Of a stretch of 64,000 nucleotides of DNA, positions 48,931 through 59,884 are shown one piece after another. The notes under the pieces were generated by a model, which was not told where the DNA came from, did no database searches, and saw only the letters and a list, made by a program, of their open reading frames with translations. The position numbers and the translations under genes were made by a program. The stretch is taken from positions 4,316,001 to 4,380,000 of the forward strand of contig JAJFZO010000094.1 of assembly GCA_021397835.1 (NCBI GenBank), read 5' to 3'. Source of the DNA: Moringa oleifera. Taxonomy: Eukaryota > Streptophyta > Magnoliopsida > Brassicales > Moringaceae. Positions within the stretch are counted from its first letter, which is position 1. Every line of letters starts with the position of its first letter.

Positions 48931-51483
48931 ATGGCGGATTCAGCTCCTAACGCTGTGATTGACGGAAATGTTCTCGCTGCCAAGGCTCTGGCCCGCTTCG
49001 GAGTCACCTGTATGTTCGGGGTGGTGGGGATTCCCGTCACCTCGCTTGCGAACCGCGCCGTGGCGCTCGGGATACGCTTCATAGCCTTCCACAATGAGCA
49101 GTCCGCGGGGTACGCGGCCTCCGCCTATGGGTACCTAAAGGGCCGCCCTGGGGTCCTCCTGACAGTCTCCGGACCCGGCTGTGTCCACGGACTTGCGGGC
49201 TTGTCAAACGCTATGGTGAACACCTGGCCTATGGTCATGATATCGGGCTCCTCGGACCAGAAAGACACCGGCCGGGGGGACTTTCAAGAGCTCGATCAAA
49301 TCGAGGCCGTGAAACCCTTCTCTAAGTTTTCCGTGAAAGCCAAAGATATTAGGGAAATTCCTAGTTGTGTTGTTCAGGTTCTTGATCGGGCTGTCTTCGG
49401 CCGCCCTGGTGGATGTTATCTGGATCTACCCTCAGATGTGTTGCATCAGACGATAACTGAATCGGAGGCGGAAAATCTGTTGACTGAAGCTGAGAAATGT
49501 GGAAAAGCGGAGCCAACTGCAAGTGTGAAGGCCTCAGAGGTTGAAAAGGCGGCTTCCTTGTTACGAGGAGCAGAGAGGCCCTTGATAGTGTGTGGGAAAG
49601 GCGCTGCTTATGCGAGAGCGGAGGGTGAATTAAAGAAGCTAGTGGAGAGTACCAGGATCCCATTTTTGCCTACTCCAATGGGTAAAGGTCTGCTGTCTGA
49701 TACTCATGAGCTTGCTGCAAGTGCAGCGAGGTCGCTTGCTGTTGGTAAATGCGATGTAGCTTTGGTTGTTGGTGCTAGGCTTAATTGGTTGTTGCATTTT
49801 GGGGAGCCACCTAAGTGGTCTAAGGATGTGAAGTTCATTTTAGTGGATGTATGCAAGGAAGAGATTGGGCTGAGGAAGCACCACTTGGGTTTGGTTGGAG
49901 ATGCGAAGAGGGTCTTGGAGATGATCAATAAGGAGATAAAGGATGACCCTTTCTGCTTGGGGAAGTCTCATCCGTGGGTTGAGGAAATTTCGAGGAAAGT
50001 GAAAGAGAATGTCTCGAGAATGGAGGCGCAGTTGGCAAAGGAAGTTGTGCCCTTTAATTTTCTGACGCCTATGAGGATTATAAGGGATGCAATTTTGGGT
50101 TTGGGCAGTCCTGCTCCAGTGTTGATTTCGGAGGGTGCAAACACAATGGATGTTGGAAGGGCAGTGTTGGTTCAGACTGAGCCCAGGACTAGGTTGGATG
50201 CAGGGACCTGGGGCACAATGGGGGTTGGTTTAGGCTATTGCATTGCAGCTGCAGTGGCCTCACCGGACCGGCTTGTGGTTGCCGTTGAAGGAGATTCTGG
50301 ATTTGGGTTCAGTGCAATGGAAGTTGAGGTATTATTTTCCTCTGCTTAATTGGGCTATTTAAAGTGCTAATTCATCATTCCGAATGATAAACTTGTGCAT
50401 TAAGGCTGCCTTATTTTTTTGGCCATGAATTTACATAATGGGAATGTTTATATTGTCAATTCTATTGTTTTGATTTATAATTTGTCTGATGAAGTATGGT
50501 ATTCATAGTTTCTTGGCATTCAGTTATCTTTCTAAGGATATCCTTTCCCAGTTATCCATGACTTCGTTCATTTGTTTGCTTCACATGTAAATTAAACCTC
50601 TTGCTCTGGGAAATTGATATGATGATATGTGTGTTATTACCCCTTACCTCCATGTTAATTGGTGAAGTAGCTTAAGGTGATAAAAGCAATAACTTCATTG
50701 TTTAACTTTTGATGCTTTCATGAAATACTTGATTTTCCGATGATTGAGAACATTCAAATGCGTTAGTTATCTCTATATTCATTGAAATGTCTTGATATTT
50801 TCAATATGCATGGATGACGAAGCTGCTTTGATATTGAGTAAAATAGTGGGAGACTGTTGCTAACATGAATCTAGAACATGTTTTTGATCTGCACCTCCCT
50901 TGGTTGAGCTTCATAAAAGCTTTCTGTTATAAAATATAAATATAATGTTCATTTTTCTTCCTTCTTTGTTGATTAAATCTTCACTAATGTGACCATCCCT
51001 TCCTCCTTAACTCTCTCTCTCTCCCCACGGAATCTTGTTTCATGTTTCCATGAATACAGTTGATACTTTAGGTGTCACAGTGTTCAATGCTGCCTTGGTT
51101 TCTCAGCTGTTCCTCTGATGATTTGGGAGCCCTTTTTATGTGGTAACATGTGTATTCTGATTTTGCAGACATTGGTTCGGTACCAGTTGCCCGTGGTTGT
51201 GATAGTTTTTAATAATGGTGGTGTATATGGTGGTGATAGGAGGAACCCTGAAGAAATCACAGGCCCATACAAAGATGATCCAGCACCCACTTCTTTTGTT
51301 CCTGGTGCAGCTTATCATAGCCTAATTGAAGCATTTGGAGGAAAGGGTTATCTGGTTGGGACTACTGATGAGCTCAAGTCTGCTCTTGCTGAATCTTTTT
51401 CTGCACGAAAGCCAGCTGTAATAAATGTTTTGATCGACCCTTTTGCTGGTGCTGAAAGTGGGAGGATGCAGCATAAGAACTGA
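48931..51483 (+). CDS. HACL: 2-hydroxyacyl-CoA lyase (oxalyl-CoA decarboxylase-like), ThDP-dependent
   Basis: Two exons, 48931-50328 and 51169-51483 (840-bp intron, phase 0), giving 570 aa. The N-terminal ThDP-binding (PYR) domain has FHNEQSAGYAASAYG with the conserved catalytic Glu (E56) and VSGPGCVHGLAG. The central domain has PLIVCGKGAAYARAEGE. The C-terminal PP domain has GTWGTMGVGLGY and VEGDSGFGFSAMEVE continuing in exon 2 to VVVIVFNNGG, the diphosphate/Mg2+ motif with Ser in place of the last Gly, as in other HACLs. The enzyme cleaves 2-hydroxyacyl-CoA to formyl-CoA and an aldehyde in fatty-acid alpha-oxidation; plant members were also called oxalyl-CoA decarboxylases. The C-terminus MQHKN is not a classical SKL-type PTS1, so location is open. 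Exon 1 starts very GC-rich, unlike its flanks. Confidence 0.95.
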
Positions 51484-52612
51484 GGTAGCTTTGGTGTTTC
51501 TTTTAATATGCTGCTCTAGTTTTGCACTAGTTCTTCAATAATGTAAAGTGTCCAAATCTGTCACTGCCAGCTCAAATCAGTTGTGTACATGTATGTCTTT
51601 GAATCATTTTCCAATACGCCAACAGATATTTGACATAAGTGTGAACTCCATCACAGATGATGGGCAAGCAGTAGATAAATAAATACTGTCTAGGCTTGTT
51701 TTTAGACGGTATATTGATTATACGAAGGTGTTACAACTTTGACTCTCTAAACTCTCGCCGGAATTGATGGCATTAGTTCATTTCAGGCTGCCTGTTGAGA
51801 AATTAGTGAGTCTGGCATGAAATGCAAATTCAGAGCTTCAGGAACCAAAAGGAAAAAGTGAAAAGAAAAAGAAAGGTGATGATATTTGGTCTACCAATTC
51901 AATTCTTAAGGAGAGCTCTACATTTCCCTCCGTATCAGAAACTGAGAATGCTCATTGCACAAGTTTTTGACCCACCCTAAAAGCTCATCTTTTATGACCT
52001 GAGAGCACGTCCATCCCACTTCCAATTTGTTGAATTGCACATGCTTTCGAATTCTATGAATCTCGATGAAAGGAAAATGTAACCAAAGTGTTTTTTTTTT
52101 TTTTAAACTGAAGTGAGTTACTGGTATAGGAATTCCAACTAAAATTCAGTTCTTACGATATAGTTACTTAGTAAAGCCAAGTATTGTATGGATATTTGAT
52201 TTATAAGCAGATATAGCAGACTGTCTAAGCATTGTTTGTAATTGCACTTATGTTTTTCATTACTGATTAGTGAAGCATATGCGTGAGAAAAAAATTAAAA
52301 AAATAAATTGATGCAGTTAACTCAATTCATAACATTCTTAATTAAACACAAACAATACCTTTTAGAACGGTTTTTTTCAGGAATCCTAAGGGAATCCTCT
52401 CCCTAAAAACAGAGAACTCCACAATTTTTAACTTTTAGAATATACAAAACAGAAATGAGAGGTTTAGGACTCTCATCCCTTATATTTATAGGGAGGTTGG
52501 GATGATTATGAAGAATTTTTGGATAAATACGGAAAACTAAATAAAGATAACTTCAACAAGGTTTGAAGTAAAAATTGACATAATAACAAGTTTTCAAAAT
52601 CCTATCTCAACA
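51484..52612. other. Intergenic between HACL and NLR relic
   Basis: HACL 3' UTR followed by AT-rich DNA with a T run near 52090-52104. No gene or element was recognised. Confidence 0.55.
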
Positions 52613-53256
52613 ATTTTTTCTGCGGACAGATAAGATGGCTCTCCTTGCTTTTCTTATTAGAAATTAAGCCTTGCTGTAATCTCATGTCCTTGCCAGAAGA
52701 GCTACAGGATCTTATAACACTTTGAAGCCTTAAAATTGTTGGATGTCTGCATTTGGAGAAGCTGAGATTGAGAGCCGCCAGAACAGAAGATAGCAAGGAA
52801 TCTGACTTGCTGGATTGTATCCAAGTTTCTTCTCAAGGTACTTCTACTTGTCCTTTTTCTTTTTCTTGCCCCAGGCCTCTTTGGCAAAAGCAGAATTACC
52901 TATTTTCTTTTCCTTAAAAACAAAAATTTTGTCTAACCATAAATTAAGGCCCTATGTTTGTGAAACAGAATTCAGGCAATTCAAGGATCCAGCTTTGACT
53001 TTCTCTATAGCTTCATCATTCACTAATGTCAATTTTCAGGTATCAGCAACTAATAAATATGATCTGTTTCATCAGATTTCACAGCAAAGGAGGTGCATTT
53101 TATTAGCTCCAGAAGACTGAAGATTACGTCATTTGTAGGCGATTGTGCCAGAGAACTTGAACTTAGATAGCCGACTGCAGTACAATGATTTGGTTCGGTT
53201 ATGAGCTCTGAAGGCGTTGAGAGATGAGAATTTGGTACAGTGGCTTGCTAAACATA
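52613..53256 (+). pseudogene. Relic of the 3' end of an NLR (CC-NB-ARC-LRR) gene
   Basis: Collinear at DNA level with the 3' end of the downstream NLR (about 57390-58115). Shared blocks include atgtccttgccagaagagctacagg versus gtcgttaccagaaggactacagg (last LRR), catttggagaagc versus catttggagaggc, and the exact word gtttcttctcaagg (52827-52840 and 57615-57628). In the 3' UTR both have a gatgagaat/aatgagaat ...gtggcttgcta block (53222-53253 and 58078-58110). The reading frame is destroyed. It is the remains of a tandem NLR duplicate, most of which has been lost. Confidence 0.8.
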
Positions 53257-54211
53257 AAATTCTTTATGTTCACTGCACTGGAACCCAAAAAAGAAATAGA
53301 AAATGTCTTGAATTTGTCTACTTTAGTTGATTATGGTAGTTTCTCCATTTTTGCATTTTTCTGTGAAGTACAAGACTCTCTGCCTCAATGGCCAATCTGG
53401 GCTCTATTTTCACTGAAAATGGTGGTCATTTGCTGGTAAAAACAGTCATTATTAGGCATTTTGAGTTTCCTGGCTGCAAGATCACCTGATTTCAAACTGT
53501 CCTCGCCACTGCCCTGAAACCTGTTGGCCACACGATGCTTCTGATCCTCCAATCTGCCAGGAATTCATTTCTCTGCTTTCTTTGTTTTGCAATTCTTCAG
53601 TTAATCAACTTGTTATGTTTATATTCTTTAACTAGTGGAAATAATTTACAAGTTTTATCAATTTGACAATTCGTTCCGGGTTTATATTTATAGCATCACT
53701 TCAGTAATCTGTTCATGAAATTTGATAAATTAATGCTTTAATGCCCCAAAATCTGGTCGATGCAATGAAATTTTCATCTTCTTATTATTTGTATTATTCT
53801 TCTCGTTTGTGGCTTCCACATATCAAGTTTCTTAGAAATAGTGTACGAACAAGAGTGATTCAGCTGTCTCTTTCACCGAGAGTCCCACGCGGTATTGTCT
53901 TGACTGATAAAATTATCCGCGCTTTCTATCCATCAGACTAAAAACAGTGTGCTTTCGCAGACAGTGGCATTAGCAGAACTCCAAGCAGAGCCAACAGCCA
54001 ATGCTGGTCATCAAGTCAATTCTGCGTAGGTGTACTGGTCCATTTTTTCTCTATATCGTTGCACCGGAAAGTGTGAGGAAAGTCACGCTGCTTTTGACTT
54101 TCTTTAACGTTTGTTCCCATTTAATTGTTTTGCCCAAGTGTGAGGTAATCAAATTCGAAGAACTGCCTTTCCAGTTTGGTTCTTTGGAAGATCTTTAGCC
54201 TGAAGAGAAGC
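53257..54211. other. Intergenic: upstream region of NLR gene
   Basis: No gene was recognised. Small frames (53741-53941, 54001-54198) have no similarity I can name. The NLR promoter and leader should lie here. Confidence 0.5.
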
Positions 54212-56884
54212 ATGGGAGATGCTCTTCTTTCTGCCCTTGTGACCTCAATGTTGGGGAATCTGAATTCTTCACTACTTGAAGAGTTAGGAATTTTTTGGGG
54301 CCTGAAATCTGAGCTGGAGAAATTGGAGAGCACTTTAAGTACCATCCAAGCTGTTCTTCAGGATGCTGAGGAGAAGCAATGGAGGAGTGAAGCTGTGAAG
54401 AATTGGCTGAGAAAGCTCAAAGATGCAGCTTATGATGCTGACAATGTCATCGATGACTTCAGCATGGAAGCTCAAAGACGAAGAGGTGAAAGAGGTACCA
54501 AGACCCAACTGAGTACCTTCCTTTCGCATCGGAACCCACTTTTATTTCGGTTCAAGATGGCTCATCAATTGAGGAATGTAAGGCAAAGGTTGGATGTCAT
54601 CGCAGAAGAGAAAGATAAGTTCCACCTAAGAGAAGGTATCGTAGAAACTGAAGTTAATGACAGAGAAGGGAGACAGACCTGCTCAGTTGTGAATGAATCA
54701 GAAATATATGGAAGACATGGGGAGGAGGAGAACATAGTCAACTTGTTGCTCACTGATATTAGAGATCGATGTGATGTCTCTGTCTACGCAATATATGGGA
54801 TGGGGGGATTAGGGAAAACAACTCTTGCCCAGTTAGTCTACAATGATGAAAGGACTAAATCAGCTTTCGAGTTGAGAATTTGGGTATGCGTCTCTGACGA
54901 TTTTGAGATGAGAAGGCTCGTAAGAGCTATCATAGAATCCATTGAAGGCAACCCGTGTCACATTCAAGAGTTGGATCCCTTGCAGCAACACCTTCAAGAA
55001 CGGTTGCGGGGAAGAAGATTTTTGCTTGTATTGGATGATGTGTGGAACGAATACCATGGGAAGTGGGATAGATTAAGGGATGCCTTAAGATGTGGAGCGA
55101 AAGGAAGCACAGTCATTGTGACGACTCGTCTTGAGAAAGTTGCACTTACCATGGCCACTCTTCCTTTGCTTCGTCTGCAACGCCTGTCTGATGATGATTC
55201 TTGGTGTTTGTTCAGACAACGTGCTTTTCGGATGAAAAGGAGGGAAGAGTATATCCACTTGGAGACAATCGGAAAAGAAATAGTGAAAAAGTGCGGAGGA
55301 GTTCCCTTGGCAATAAAGGCTCTAGGAAGCTTAATGCGCCTGAAAAGTAGAGAAAGTGAATGGCTCTCTGTCAAAGAAAGTCAAATTTGGGATCTTTCAG
55401 ATGATGGAGGTTTGATCTTGCCTGCGTTGAAGTTAAGTTACGATCATCTGCCGTCTTACATGAGGCAATGCTTTGCATATTGTAGTATATTTCCCAAAGA
55501 TCATGTGATGAAGAAAGATATGCTGATTGAGTTATGGATGGCAAATGACTTCATTCCTTCGAGAGGGCCGATGGATGTATATGATATGGGCCATGAAATT
55601 TTCAATGAATTGGCATGGAGGTCTTTCTTTCAAGATATTAGGGAAGATATTAGTGAAGACATAGAAGGCCACACAACATGTAAAATGCATGATTTAATGC
55701 ATGATCTTGCACAATCAATTATGAAGTTTGAGTGCTCAACAATGGAGGAGGGTAAGCCATTGAATGTTCCGAAGAAGGTACGTCATTTATCTTTCCATAG
55801 CTACTCTTGGAATCATGTTCTCATGGCCGATGTCAAGATTGAAGCTGGATCACTTCGGTCCTTGATGTTGCCTTCTTATTGTAAAGAAACCTTTATTTCC
55901 TATTTCTCTGAGCAAAACTATCTGAGAGTGTTGAGATTGCCCCCTTACTATAAATCCCATAAGTTTCCCATGTCCATTGATAATTTAAAGCATCTCAGGT
56001 ACTTAGACTTCTCTTACTCTTCCATCAACACTCTACCAGAATCAACAACATCCCTCCAAAATTTGCAGACACTCAAACTCTTTCAATGTTCAAGCCTTGT
56101 CAAGTTACCCAAAGGCATGAATCGCCTGACAAACCTTAGATGTTTAAACATCAAGCGTTGCTACTCTCTCACTTGTTTGCCGGCTGGTCTCGGCCAATTG
56201 AGTTACCTCCGGAAACTTACCAATTTCATTGTGGGGAAAGACCATGGTCAACTCATAACTGAGCTTAAAGAATTGAATCTTGAAGGGGAGCTGAGCATTG
56301 CCAAACTTGATAATGTTATGAATTCCAGAGAGGCCAAATGCACCAATTTGGTAGGAAAACCAAATCTTCGGTCATTGAGTCTATGTTGGAGCAACGAAGG
56401 CAATCAAACCGAAAATGCTGAAGAGGTTCTTAGTGGTCTGCAACCTCATTCGAATCTGAAGGAGTTGCATATAAGGGGATACCAAGGTGTGCAATTTCCA
56501 AATTGGATTATGGATTCGCTTCTACCCAATTTGGTTAAAATCTCACTCATTTCATGCAACAGATGCGAACACCTTCCTCCTCTTGGAAAACTGCCACTCC
56601 TTAACGATCTTTTTATTTGTGGAATGAGTAGTGTGAAGTACATTGGGGATGAGTTCTATGGAGATGGTGTAAATTCATTTCCGTCATTAGAGACCCTCTC
56701 TCTACAACTGATGGGCAGTTTGGAGAAATGGAATGCAGCACCCGGAAGAGACAGTTTCCCATTATTACGTCGATTAACCATCTCTGGTTGCCCTAAATTG
56801 GTCGAATTGCCAGTTCTTGTGTCGCTCGAAGAATTGGACATGAGGAATAGCAATCTTGTGTTAGTTAGGTGTTTACCTCTCTGA
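54212..56884 (+). CDS. CC-NB-ARC-LRR disease resistance protein (RGA-like), truncated by frameshift
   Basis: A single exon of 890 codons. Residues 1-90 form a coiled-coil Rx-N domain (QAVLQDAEEKQW, NWLRKLKDAAYDADNVIDDF, an EDVID-type motif). The NB-ARC domain follows: P-loop GMGGLGKTT (196-204), RIWVCVSDDF, kinase-2 LLVLDDVW (271-278), STVIVTTR, GGVPLAIKALG, QCFAYCSIFP and the MHD motif (CKMHDLMHDLA). The Trp after kinase-2 DDV marks a CNL. LRRs begin near residue 560 and include HLRYLDFSYSSINTLPES. The frame ends at TGA 56882-56884, in the middle of the LRR, while homologous LRR sequence continues in another frame (next entry). The ATG at 54212 gives the canonical MGDALLSALV start; an upstream ATG at 54176 is less likely. 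Members sense pathogen effectors. Whether the truncated product works is unknown. Confidence 0.9.
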   Translation: MGDALLSALVTSMLGNLNSSLLEELGIFWGLKSELEKLESTLSTIQAVLQDAEEKQWRSEAVKNWLRKLKDAAYDADNVIDDFSMEAQRRRGERGTKTQLSTFLSHRNPLLFRFKMAHQLRNVRQRLDVIAEEKDKFHLREGIVETEVNDREGRQTCSVVNESEIYGRHGEEENIVNLLLTDIRDRCDVSVYAIYGMGGLGKTTLAQLVYNDERTKSAFELRIWVCVSDDFEMRRLVRAIIESIEGNPCHIQELDPLQQHLQERLRGRRFLLVLDDVWNEYHGKWDRLRDALRCGAKGSTVIVTTRLEKVALTMATLPLLRLQRLSDDDSWCLFRQRAFRMKRREEYIHLETIGKEIVKKCGGVPLAIKALGSLMRLKSRESEWLSVKESQIWDLSDDGGLILPALKLSYDHLPSYMRQCFAYCSIFPKDHVMKKDMLIELWMANDFIPSRGPMDVYDMGHEIFNELAWRSFFQDIREDISEDIEGHTTCKMHDLMHDLAQSIMKFECSTMEEGKPLNVPKKVRHLSFHSYSWNHVLMADVKIEAGSLRSLMLPSYCKETFISYFSEQNYLRVLRLPPYYKSHKFPMSIDNLKHLRYLDFSYSSINTLPESTTSLQNLQTLKLFQCSSLVKLPKGMNRLTNLRCLNIKRCYSLTCLPAGLGQLSYLRKLTNFIVGKDHGQLITELKELNLEGELSIAKLDNVMNSREAKCTNLVGKPNLRSLSLCWSNEGNQTENAEEVLSGLQPHSNLKELHIRGYQGVQFPNWIMDSLLPNLVKISLISCNRCEHLPPLGKLPLLNDLFICGMSSVKYIGDEFYGDGVNSFPSLETLSLQLMGSLEKWNAAPGRDSFPLLRRLTISGCPKLVELPVLVSLEELDMRNSNLVLVRCLPL

Positions 56885-57705
56885 GATGGCTGCGAATTGC
56901 CTCTTTTGATTTAATTGATCTTCCAAATGCATTTTTCCATGATCATATGCTTTTGGAACATATAGAGATTTGGAGTTTAAGCAATCTCAAGTCTCTGTCG
57001 AATCAGCTAAACAACCTACATGCTCTTAAGTCATTGAGACTTCACTACTGTACGGAGCTTGAAAATTTGCCGGATGGACTGCAGAACCTTAACTCTTTGG
57101 AGACTTTGGACATAAGGCTTTGTAACAGTCTGGTGTCGTTACCTGTAAATGGATTGCGTGGCTTATCGTCTCTTCGCCACTTATCCATCCAAAACTGTGA
57201 GAAATTTGTGTCTTTATCTGAAGGACTGCAATATCTGACTGTGCTTCAGTATTTGACTATTAATGGCTGCCCGCAACTGAATTCAATTCCGGAGGGTATC
57301 CAACACCTCACTGCTCTCAAAAATTTAACAATCTTGTGTTGTGAGGGTTTAACTTGTCTGCCAAAACAGATACGACATCTCACCTCGCTTTCATCATTAT
57401 TCATTATGAGATGCCATAATCTGATGTCGTTACCAGAAGGACTACAGGATCTCACTGCACTCGATTATCTCAGAATTGAAGGCTGTCCGCATTTGGAGAG
57501 GCGATGTAAGAGAGGAACAGGTGAGGACTGGCCAAAGATCGCTCACATCCCTCATTTTGAGATTGTCTCACGCAGTAGACAACCAAGGATTCCACTAACT
57601 GGGTTGTGCCCGAGTTTCTTCTCAAGGTACTTACTCTGCTGTCTTCCTATTTTTATTTCCTCAACCCTTTATTCACTTTCTCAGAGTAAATTACCTACAA
57701 GTTGA
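56885..57705 (+). pseudogene. Out-of-frame C-terminal LRR region of the NLR gene
   Basis: Reading continues in a different frame from about 56869 as FTSLRWLRIASFDLIDLPNA and at least seven LRRs of the LPEGLQDLTALDYLRIEGCP type. It ends in the RRCKRGTGEDWPKIAHIPHF C-terminus usual for RGA-type NLRs. Extra residues after that run to the stop at 57705. The join near 56865-56885 needs an indel. It could be a real mutation or an assembly error, since the rest is well preserved. Confidence 0.88.
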
Positions 57706-58640
57706 TCTTTCGTATTTGTGAGTAGCCTCTAACCTTACTCAAAATTTTGGGCTCAGTTCAGCCATCAAACCTGTTTTCTTGAGGCTGTTTCTTGATATTT
57801 TCTGAGTCTGTTTCTTTTAATTGAATTTTCATTCTTTTGCCTCCTGCAAGTTTTTTATTCATGCATGTTCCCACCTTTGGCGCTTTTCTATGATTTCTCT
57901 ATCATATTTCTTGTTATTTTATCAAACAATTCAAGGACACACAGCCACTGATTTGTTTGTTATTAAATTTAACAGATGATTCAGCCAGTGGAAGGCCATC
58001 AACTTCAACCAAGGTGGCCAACTTCATAAATGGATTTTTGTTGTATTATAAACTAAGAGGAGCTGAGAATTGACAGAAATGAGAATTAGCTAAGGTGGCT
58101 TGCTATTCCCCCCCACAGTCCATCTTTTGGTTTCTGATATCTATGAGAGGTGACATATGCTTCTTACAATACTCTTTGCTATGTTTTCTTCTTGAATTCA
58201 CATTTTCATTTTTATATTGACTTGATTTCATATTATATTATCTTATTGTGTTGTTATATCACTGCTTTTATATTACGCTTTTTGGATCCAAAGAAAATAT
58301 GTAAATCAGTATTTGATTATGTGTTAATTGAATTTCTGATAAAACCTTGCTTGTTGCTTATGGCATTATCATGGTGCCTTGCCTACATATCAAAGCAAAT
58401 TATCTCTGGGAATAATAGCTTTTGATTAGGTTTCCAATTTATAGTGGAAACCTAACCAATCAATGCAGGGGCTGATAACTTTGATCAATCAAATGAACAC
58501 TAAAACATCGTAATGCTAACACAACCAATTTATAGTGGCGAGAATGCCTGCATCCATTTCAAGATTTTTACAGTACAAAACAGTTATATTATCACAACTG
58601 TTCTTGGGAATTCTCTGAAACAAGATGATAGAAGGCATAA
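57706..58640. other. Intergenic: NLR 3' flank
   Basis: The segment to about 58115 is the NLR 3' UTR, matching the upstream relic. AT-rich DNA follows, with no gene recognised. Confidence 0.55.
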
Positions 58641-58970
58641 TAATCATATATATTATTATATTTTCTCGTATTTTATTGGTTATAAATGATTAAATCTTGG
58701 ATTTTGACTATGTTTTATATTTAATAGGGTGGATTGAGGAAATCAACTAAGATGGACTCAAATTCATTATTTGAAGATATAAAGTTGGATTCCTAAGAGA
58801 TGTGGATGAACTAGAAGATGTCTTTGGATAAGGCGCTGAGACTCCCAATAACATTGGAATTTCACCGAACGAAGACTTTATCTTTTATTTAAAAAGCAAT
58901 TGTAGAATTTTATCTTTATCTTTATCTTTAAGAGTCCTAGTTAAAATAGGTTATCATGTTTAAGGATTAT

Positions 58971-58979
58971 TATATAAAG
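58971..58979 (+). promoter_or_regulatory. Putative LTR TATA box
   Basis: TATATAAAG lies within the presumed 5' LTR, about 870 bp upstream of the PBS. It is preceded by three tandem TTTATC units (58908-58931). Confidence 0.45.
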
Positions 58980-59815
58980 GGGAGGTAGTTCCTTCAAAGG
59001 AACATCCAGAGTTTATTTTTTACTTTCTTCTTTTCGTAGGTCTTTTTCTTTTCATGGATTGCTAAACATCTCTTCCAGTCAAAGGATAATCAAGGGTTTG
59101 ATTCTTCAGAATTGTGAGATCTAACTGATTTTATTTGTTCTTTATTTCTTCATTGTTTATTTATCTTCTGTGCTTATTGAAAATATTATTTTGGTTGATT
59201 GCAACAAAAAGGGCCCTTTGTTTAATCATCAAAATAATAGGTTACTATTTAGAACTTTAAATCCGTAATTGTTTAAGTGTTCTAATATAAGTAGTAAATA
59301 ACATAGTTGATTACAAAAGAGGTTTTCAATTTATGTTATGAAGATAAATAATCTAGTTTAAATAAACCTACATATGTGTTTATTGGCTAGAATTGGTAGT
59401 TTTTCTAATTCTTAATGCTATTGGTAAATTAAATCCTAAGATCGTATCTAGGGTTATTTATTGATAAGAGAAATAATTAGAGATCGTATCCTGGTTATCA
59501 AAGAAGTAAGGAAAAACAGGTTGTTAGGTGGTACCAACAACCATAACTAATTCAGTGAAGATTAAAAGATTTTTATCTTTGCATCAATGATCAATTCCTA
59601 AATCAAACCTGAAATTATACCTTTGACTGGATACTTTATTACATTAATTTTTCCTTTCCTGTTATTCTTATTTGATCTATTTTTTTTAACTCCTCAAACC
59701 CCTTTTTTTTGTTTTATTTTTGTAAAAAAAATAAATCTAACCAATCTTTGTGGAAACGACCTTGCTCATCTATGCTACAAGTTTAATATTTTGAGCAAGA
59801 ATTTAGGAATTTAAC

Positions 59816-59838
59816 TTGTTGGTCTCGACAACCAACAA
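59816..59838 (+). other. Perfect 8-bp hairpin just upstream of the primer binding site
   Basis: TTGTTGGT (59816-59823) is exactly complementary to ACCAACAA (59831-59838), with the 7-nt loop ctcgaca. It spans the expected end of the 5' LTR, four bases before the PBS, and could present the primer site in the RNA or reflect the LTR end sequence. Confidence 0.7.
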
Positions 59839-59842
59839 TTTT

Positions 59843-59860
59843 TGGCGCCGCTGCCGGGGA
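59843..59860 (+). other. Primer binding site complementary to tRNA-Asp
   Basis: TGGCGCCGCTGCCGGGGA matches the complement of the 3' end of plant tRNA-Asp (from its CCA end) at 17 of 18 positions; the C at 59851 is the mismatch. tRNA-Asp priming is characteristic of Athila-like elements. Confidence 0.85.
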
Positions 59861-59884
59861 TTGGTTTTAATTAGATTTATTTTA

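Noticed and set aside
53741..54198. Short frames upstream of the NLR start
   Set aside because: No recognisable domain, and the canonical NLR N-terminus begins at 54212.
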